This document shows positions 60,068-64,000 of a stretch of DNA of 64,000 nt, piece by piece. The stretch covers positions 15,251 to 79,250 of the forward strand of contig JAXLZK010000014.1 in NCBI GenBank assembly GCA_046350935.1, in the 5' to 3' direction. Source of the stretch: Nitrobium sp046350935. Lineage in GTDB: Bacteria > Nitrospirota > Thermodesulfovibrionia > Thermodesulfovibrionales > Dissulfurispiraceae. Made by a program: the position numbers and the translations under genes. Numbering within the stretch: the first letter of the stretch is position 1; each line of letters starts with the position of its first letter. The notes under the pieces are model-generated. The model saw only the letters and a list, made by a program, of their open reading frames with translations. It searched no databases and was not told where the DNA came from.

Positions 60068-60517
60068 TCATTTTACCTTTTCTTTCAGCTCTTCAATTGT
60101 TATCGGCACGCATTTTTTCTTTTGTTTGCGAAGCATTTTTGTGTGGTCCTTTCCGAAATCGAAAAAAGAACCAACCTGCAAAACCCCGGTTCCGGGCCTG
60201 ATTCTTAAATACATAACGCATTCCAACGCTTCGTAAAATAGAGCGATGGTTCCTCTATCAGACTCAAACATGATTTCAATATCAATTTCTCCGGACAAGA
60301 GCGCTTGCATGAAATTCATTCGTCTTGCCCGTCGAAAGCTGAATTGATAGCCAACGGGCGAACCGGACGGTTCAAAGAAGATATGATCGAAATCCTTAGC
60401 GCTAAATGTAACCGGAATGTCGTGGATATTCAACGTACTGTGGAGATATGTTGCTTCATATTCTTTCCTGTATCCTTTTTCTGTTTTCAGTAAAACCAGT
60501 TCTACGATTTTCTTCAT
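60068..60517 (-). CDS. Uncharacterised protein, partner of DUF3800 gene
   Basis: 149 residues from the ATG at 60517, which overlaps the DUF3800 stop by 4 bases. A longer start lies inside the upstream gene. I recognise no family. The sequence mixes short strands and helices, with a basic C-terminus (MLRKQKKKCVPITIEELKEKVK) and no membrane segment. The tight coupling suggests it works with the DUF3800 protein. Confidence 0.65.
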   Translation of the reverse strand: MKKIVELVLLKTEKGYRKEYEATYLHSTLNIHDIPVTFSAKDFDHIFFEPSGSPVGYQFSFRRARRMNFMQALLSGEIDIEIMFESDRGTIALFYEALECVMYLRIRPGTGVLQVGSFFDFGKDHTKMLRKQKKKCVPITIEELKEKVK

Positions 60518-61221
60518 GATCTGCTTTCCCACACAAACACATTAAACTTCTTCTCGGACAGCGCTGTTGTCCTGCAGAGTTCTTCCCGCTGCAAATGCTC
60601 TTTAAGATACTGCACCAGTTGCCCCTTTGCATTATTTCCGGTGATCATTTCGTTGCATGAGAAACCCGCCAGACCAACAAGATAATCAGTGAACTGAATG
60701 AGCATATTTTCCTTTGACTCAATGGCATGAAAACCCTTGATGTTACATTTTTTCCTGTTCCATAAGATAAAGGAATCAAGATAAGCATGCAAGGCTCTTG
60801 CACGATGCCTGTCCCGCGTGGGTTTCTTATCGAGAAAAATGTAATACTCGTTGTTGCTAAGGAGTTTTTCTTTCAGCAACAGATAATAGAACTTAAAGAA
60901 AGCCAGCTCTTCATCGTTATCATGAAAGTGCTCAAAATCCACCTTGGTCTTGTCCACAATGATGCAGCGAAACTGCATCAAAGGGTTGGACAAGAAATAA
61001 TCTATCAATCGCTTGTAAAAGGGGAAAAACGTGTTATGGACTTTTGTCCATTTGAGCTCATGCGCAAAATGATGCTCTTCGTAAATAATTTTCAAATCAT
61101 CGATAATAGCCGATTTTTCTTTTCTGGGGATCTCGATCACTCCGATGACCATCAGCTTGGAATCCCTGTTTTCGACGCGGGATTCGTCACAGTAGAGGTT
61201 GTAGACGTTATTTGAGATCAA
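60514..61221 (-). CDS. DUF3800 domain protein
   Basis: 235 residues. The N-terminal YCDES motif, then a central LDKK and the late IQFTDYLVGLAG, fit DUF3800, an RNase-H-like fold often found in defence islands and mobile elements. The Asp-Glu residues could be metal ligands. TTG start at 61221, overlapping the stop of a 36-codon ORF (TTGA). Lower GC than the chromosome core. Function unknown; nuclease activity is possible. Confidence 0.72.
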   Translation of the reverse strand: MISNNVYNLYCDESRVENRDSKLMVIGVIEIPRKEKSAIIDDLKIIYEEHHFAHELKWTKVHNTFFPFYKRLIDYFLSNPLMQFRCIIVDKTKVDFEHFHDNDEELAFFKFYYLLLKEKLLSNNEYYIFLDKKPTRDRHRARALHAYLDSFILWNRKKCNIKGFHAIESKENMLIQFTDYLVGLAGFSCNEMITGNNAKGQLVQYLKEHLQREELCRTTALSEKKFNVFVWESRS

Positions 61222-61328
61222 CTGATTTCTCTCCTTATCCCCGCCACAAACTCAATCTGATCGTCCTTTTCTCTTTCAAGATAATATGTTTCCATCTTGT
61301 CCATATGATCATGGAATGCAAGCATCAT
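61218..61328 (-). CDS. 36-residue ORF coupled to the DUF3800 gene
   Basis: MMLAFHDHMDKMETYYLERE and 16 more residues, charged and probably helical. No ribosome site is evident. The stop overlaps the DUF3800 TTG start by 4 bases. It may be a translational leader, or the broken end of an older gene. Confidence 0.35.
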   Translation of the reverse strand: MMLAFHDHMDKMETYYLEREKDDQIEFVAGIRREIS

Positions 61329-61480
61329 GTCAAATTACCGGGTGAATTATGTAAGCTGTCCCCGGAATTCCCTCGCAGCAGTCCCATCAGGTCGCGGGCG
61401 AACCAGAATTCTTCACCATCAATTTCATGGGCGTAATCCTTGAAGTTCTTGTGCAACTGGATAATAATTTCGCTTTTCAA
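61325..61480 (-). pseudogene. 5' fragment of a dinD-like gene
   Basis: Starts TTG at 61480 inside the mod stop (TTGA). The first 36 or so codons (KSEIIIQLHKNFKDYAHEID, then EEFWFARDLMGLL) match the N-terminus of DinD / DNA-damage-inducible protein D. The reading then breaks at the 25-bp repeat near 61343-61368 and the frame ends 15 codons later. The rest of dinD is absent, so it was probably cut off by an insertion or deletion at that repeat. Confidence 0.7.
61343..61368. repeat. 25-bp dispersed repeat, copy 2, at the dinD breakpoint
   Basis: TGAATTATGTAAGCTGTCCC and following bases match 56266-56290 at 22 of 25 positions, in the same orientation. Lies exactly where the DinD similarity stops. 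Confidence 0.6.
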
Positions 61481-63744
61481 ACAGTTATCTCCACTATCTT
61501 CATTGTATCATTACCGAAGATATCGACGACCTTGACGGCGACTTTACGCCGCCCCGGACTGCATTCATGGAAGGTGGTCTTGAGTTCGAGAGTTCGTTCT
61601 TTCTTGGTGCGAAAGCTCTGCCATTCGTTCTCGAAGATGAAGTCGCCGGTCCACTTTTCCTCCATCTCGCCGGTCACTTCGTTCTTCGCACGGATGATCT
61701 CACGCTTGGATTCAAAATTGAAGTCCACGCTCCAGTAGTCGATCCAGTCGGTCCATTTTTTGGTGAGGACCTCCTTTGTGACGATGCCGTGCTTGTCCTT
61801 TGTGACCTTGATAATCTTTCCCTGCTCGACGACGATCTTACTCTTGCCGTCCTTTAACGATTCCGCGGCATTATCAACACTGTCCTGTGAATAGTAGACC
61901 GAAAAGTCGGTGAGTTCGATGGCGATTGCCGGAGAGACGCCCTTTTTGCCCGGTCGGACATGGGGCTTTACTTCGATGTAGGAGACATCGTGGAAAACGA
62001 CCTGGTTCTTCTCAATGGCCCGCTTGTCGAACACCTCGCGGGGGATATATTTCATGGCAAGGTCGATGCCTTTTGCTTTTGCCTCTTCCTGGATATTCGG
62101 GAACAAGCCCATCTCGAATTCGAAGGCGAGGATGTCCACGCGGGAAACGCGCTTTTCGCGGCATTCGAGGATGATCTCTTCCACGTACAGACGGGTTACC
62201 GGCAGGTTGACGGGGCCAACGGCAACAACGCGTCCGGCTTTCTTGCCCTGGAAGCATTTGAAGTTTTCTACCGGTTCAGCACGGTAGGCGTGGAGAATGA
62301 GCTTGATAAAGTCCTTTTCCTTCTGTTCAAGCTGCTTCTGCTTTTCCTCCTCGCGCAGGTCCATGTTCACGCCGATGTAGTGCGCCCGCTCGTATTTGCC
62401 GAGGTTGAGGATCTCGAAGGCGCGGAAATCCTTGCCGGCGGCTTTTTGTTCGCGCTGAACGCCAATCATGCGCTTGCGGGTCGTGTGGATGGCAAACTTC
62501 CCGAGATCGGAGCCGATCCATTTGCGGCCCAGCTTTTCGGCAACGGCAAGCGTGGTTCCGGAACCGCAGAAGAAGTCGGCGACAATGTCGTTTTCGTTGC
62601 TGCTGGCCTTGATGATACGTTCAAGGAGGGCTTCAGGTTTTTGGGTGGGATAGCCGAGGCGTTCAGACGACGTGTTTCCAACACGTCCAACATTGTCCCA
62701 GAAGGTAGTCAGAGGCTTGCCTTTTGTCTCGTCGAGATAAACTTTCAGTCCGTCTAGTCGCGGTGTTCCGTCTTGCTTTGTCAAAATACGACCTTGTGCC
62801 CATAACTCTTCAAGCTTCTCTAACGAATAACCCCAAGAGCGATTCGATGGTGGTTTTGTCCCTCTCCATTCAAACTGACGGCTTGGATTTACCGATGAAA
62901 ACGTCATATCACGCCCGGTATATAATCGTCCATTTTCGTCTTCCTTGTATCTGCTAAGCTGAGTGTCACCATAATTTGTTCGTTGCTCATTGAAAATAAA
63001 GGCCTTCGATTTGGTAGCAAAAAATATGGTCTCCTGAGCGCGCGCATAACCTTGCGTTTGCATGTTGTGAGCATTCGTTCTAAGCCAAGTAATCTCGTTT
63101 TGAAACTGATCCCGACCAAAAACTTCTTCAAGAACTATCCTAAGAGAGGCATTCACACGCCAATCACAATGCACATAAATGCTCCCATCATCTGCGAGCA
63201 AATCCCGCATCAGACTCAGCCGTTCATACAGCATTGCGATGAAGCTATCAGCGCCCTTTCCCCAAGTATCGCGGTAGGCGACCTCTTCCAATATATTCGG
63301 CTTCTTGGTAAAGGTCTCATCGCCGATCTCTATATCCATCGAGAAGTCCGCGCCCACATCAAAAGGCGGGTCGATGTAGATGAGCCTTACGCCGCCCTGC
63401 TTCTCTATTTCATCACGAAGCGGACCGTTTTTGAGAGAAGAGAGAATGAGCTTGTTGTCGCCCCATATGAGCTTGTTCGTCCAGCCTGATATCTGGCGTC
63501 CCCGCGTATCGAAAAGCCCGAATTGAGCCGCGGAATCTTCCGGTCTTTCAGCACGCGGCTCGTCGATCTGCTCAATCACCTGAAAGGGCAAAACAATATT
63601 AGTGACTTCATTAGTCTTCCCGTTCCAGACCAGCTCCACTTCCCGCTTGTCATCAAACAACAGAAAGCGGTATTTGTCCGGCAAGGGCTTATCCGCCTCA
63701 ATGAGCTTCAGTATTTCACGCTTTTCGTTGTCAGTGAGTTTCAT
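61477..63744 (-). CDS. mod: Type III adenine-N6 DNA methyltransferase Mod
   Basis: Modification and recognition subunit of the type III restriction system. 755 residues. Beta-class order: the catalytic motif IV (IYIDPPFD, residue about 130) precedes the SAM-binding motif I (DFFCGSGTTLAVAEKLGR, about 405). The target-recognition domain lies in between and differs most among homologues; motifs after it include WIGSDLGKFAIHTTRKR. Full length, no homopolymer tract seen that would suggest phase variation. First gene of the leftward island, with res about 2.5 kb downstream. Confidence 0.93.
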   Translation of the reverse strand: MKLTDNEKREILKLIEADKPLPDKYRFLLFDDKREVELVWNGKTNEVTNIVLPFQVIEQIDEPRAERPEDSAAQFGLFDTRGRQISGWTNKLIWGDNKLILSSLKNGPLRDEIEKQGGVRLIYIDPPFDVGADFSMDIEIGDETFTKKPNILEEVAYRDTWGKGADSFIAMLYERLSLMRDLLADDGSIYVHCDWRVNASLRIVLEEVFGRDQFQNEITWLRTNAHNMQTQGYARAQETIFFATKSKAFIFNEQRTNYGDTQLSRYKEDENGRLYTGRDMTFSSVNPSRQFEWRGTKPPSNRSWGYSLEKLEELWAQGRILTKQDGTPRLDGLKVYLDETKGKPLTTFWDNVGRVGNTSSERLGYPTQKPEALLERIIKASSNENDIVADFFCGSGTTLAVAEKLGRKWIGSDLGKFAIHTTRKRMIGVQREQKAAGKDFRAFEILNLGKYERAHYIGVNMDLREEEKQKQLEQKEKDFIKLILHAYRAEPVENFKCFQGKKAGRVVAVGPVNLPVTRLYVEEIILECREKRVSRVDILAFEFEMGLFPNIQEEAKAKGIDLAMKYIPREVFDKRAIEKNQVVFHDVSYIEVKPHVRPGKKGVSPAIAIELTDFSVYYSQDSVDNAAESLKDGKSKIVVEQGKIIKVTKDKHGIVTKEVLTKKWTDWIDYWSVDFNFESKREIIRAKNEVTGEMEEKWTGDFIFENEWQSFRTKKERTLELKTTFHECSPGRRKVAVKVVDIFGNDTMKIVEITV

Positions 63745-63777
63745 AATGTGAAATTTCCTATTCTTCAGCGCCCGTCT

Positions 63778-64000
63778 TTAATCAGTAACAGATTTTTGTA
63801 CGCCGTTTTTGTGTTGAGAAAATTCTTGCTTGACCTTTTCAATTAGATTTGGATTCTTCCGGATTTCTCCGCGTATTAAATCAATAACAGCTTTTGAGTA
63901 CTTATGAATTTCAGATTTTTTCCCAGCAGCTACAACAGTGTGATATAGAGGTGGTCGGGATAGTTTGGACAGGAAACAGGGTTTTATAAGTGATAAGCTG
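63778..64000 (-). CDS. Unidentified gene, C-terminal 74 residues only
   Basis: A reading frame open from the right edge to a TAA at 63778-63780. It ends HKYSKAVIDLIRGEIRKNPN followed by about 23 residues. Basic and helical at the end. I cannot name the family from this fragment. Same direction as mod, 33 bp upstream of it, so it may be the first gene of the same operon. Confidence 0.5.
   Translation of the reverse strand, partial: SLSLIKPCFLSKLSRPPLYHTVVAAGKKSEIHKYSKAVIDLIRGEIRKNPNLIEKVKQEFSQHKNGVQKSVTD

Overview
The window is about 60% GC, densely packed bacterial DNA. Its gene content points to an anaerobic or facultative bacterium of the Nitrospirota / sulfate-reducer type: a dsrAB pair, a B12-dependent ribonucleotide reductase, many sigma-54 regulators, PAS histidine kinases and CIRCE-controlled groESL. 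The phylum is my inference from gene style, not a measurement. Two runs of exactly 100 N (6865-6964 and 47057-47156) are scaffold joins, so this is probably a draft or metagenome assembly.

Layout, 1-24 kb. The window opens inside an IS4-type transposase, followed by non-coding DNA carrying the first copy of a composite repeat (further copies near 14.5 and 27.7 kb). Then come a PAS histidine kinase, a PlsC-like acyltransferase and a TauE/SafE permease. A complete phosphate module follows: tandem pstS, then pstC-pstA-pstB-phoU with overlapping junctions, with a four-fold 11-bp Pho-box-like array before the second pstS. After it lie an NtrC-type regulator coupled to a small nuclease-like gene, sspB, an amidohydrolase, lgt, a hybrid kinase, a rhomboid protease, groESL with CIRCE, mltG, ispG and a methyltransferase.

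Layout, 24-43.8 kb. A Crp/Fnr regulator diverges from dsrA-dsrB, whose B subunit lacks the cysteine expected to bridge siroheme and cluster. Two dipeptide-type ABC permeases, glnE and cheW follow. A nitrogen section holds glnA with glnB, then a second glnB, two amtB genes and a predicted outer-membrane protein. Three sigma-54-type (-24/-12) promoters and a GAF-AAA-Fis activator lie within 6 kb, suggesting one nitrogen-controlled regulon: GlnE and PII act on glutamine synthetase, and PII acts on the two Amt channels.

Layout, 43.8-56 kb. trpE-trpG-trpD (cut by a gap), a LOG-family gene with rmuC, an RRM RNA-binding protein gene with rpsU behind an attenuator-like leader, a UPF0158 gene, dCMP deaminase and nrdJ preceded by two NrdR-like boxes, then tgt, a cation-efflux gene and tRNA-Leu(CAA).

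Layout, 56-64 kb. Next to the tRNA is a leftward, lower-GC defence island. It is a type III restriction-modification system (mod, res) with a HepT/MntA toxin-antitoxin pair, a DUF3800 gene plus a small partner, a dinD fragment and a duplicated mod 3' end. An in-frame palindromic repeat lies inside res, and two related 25-bp repeats flank part of the locus.
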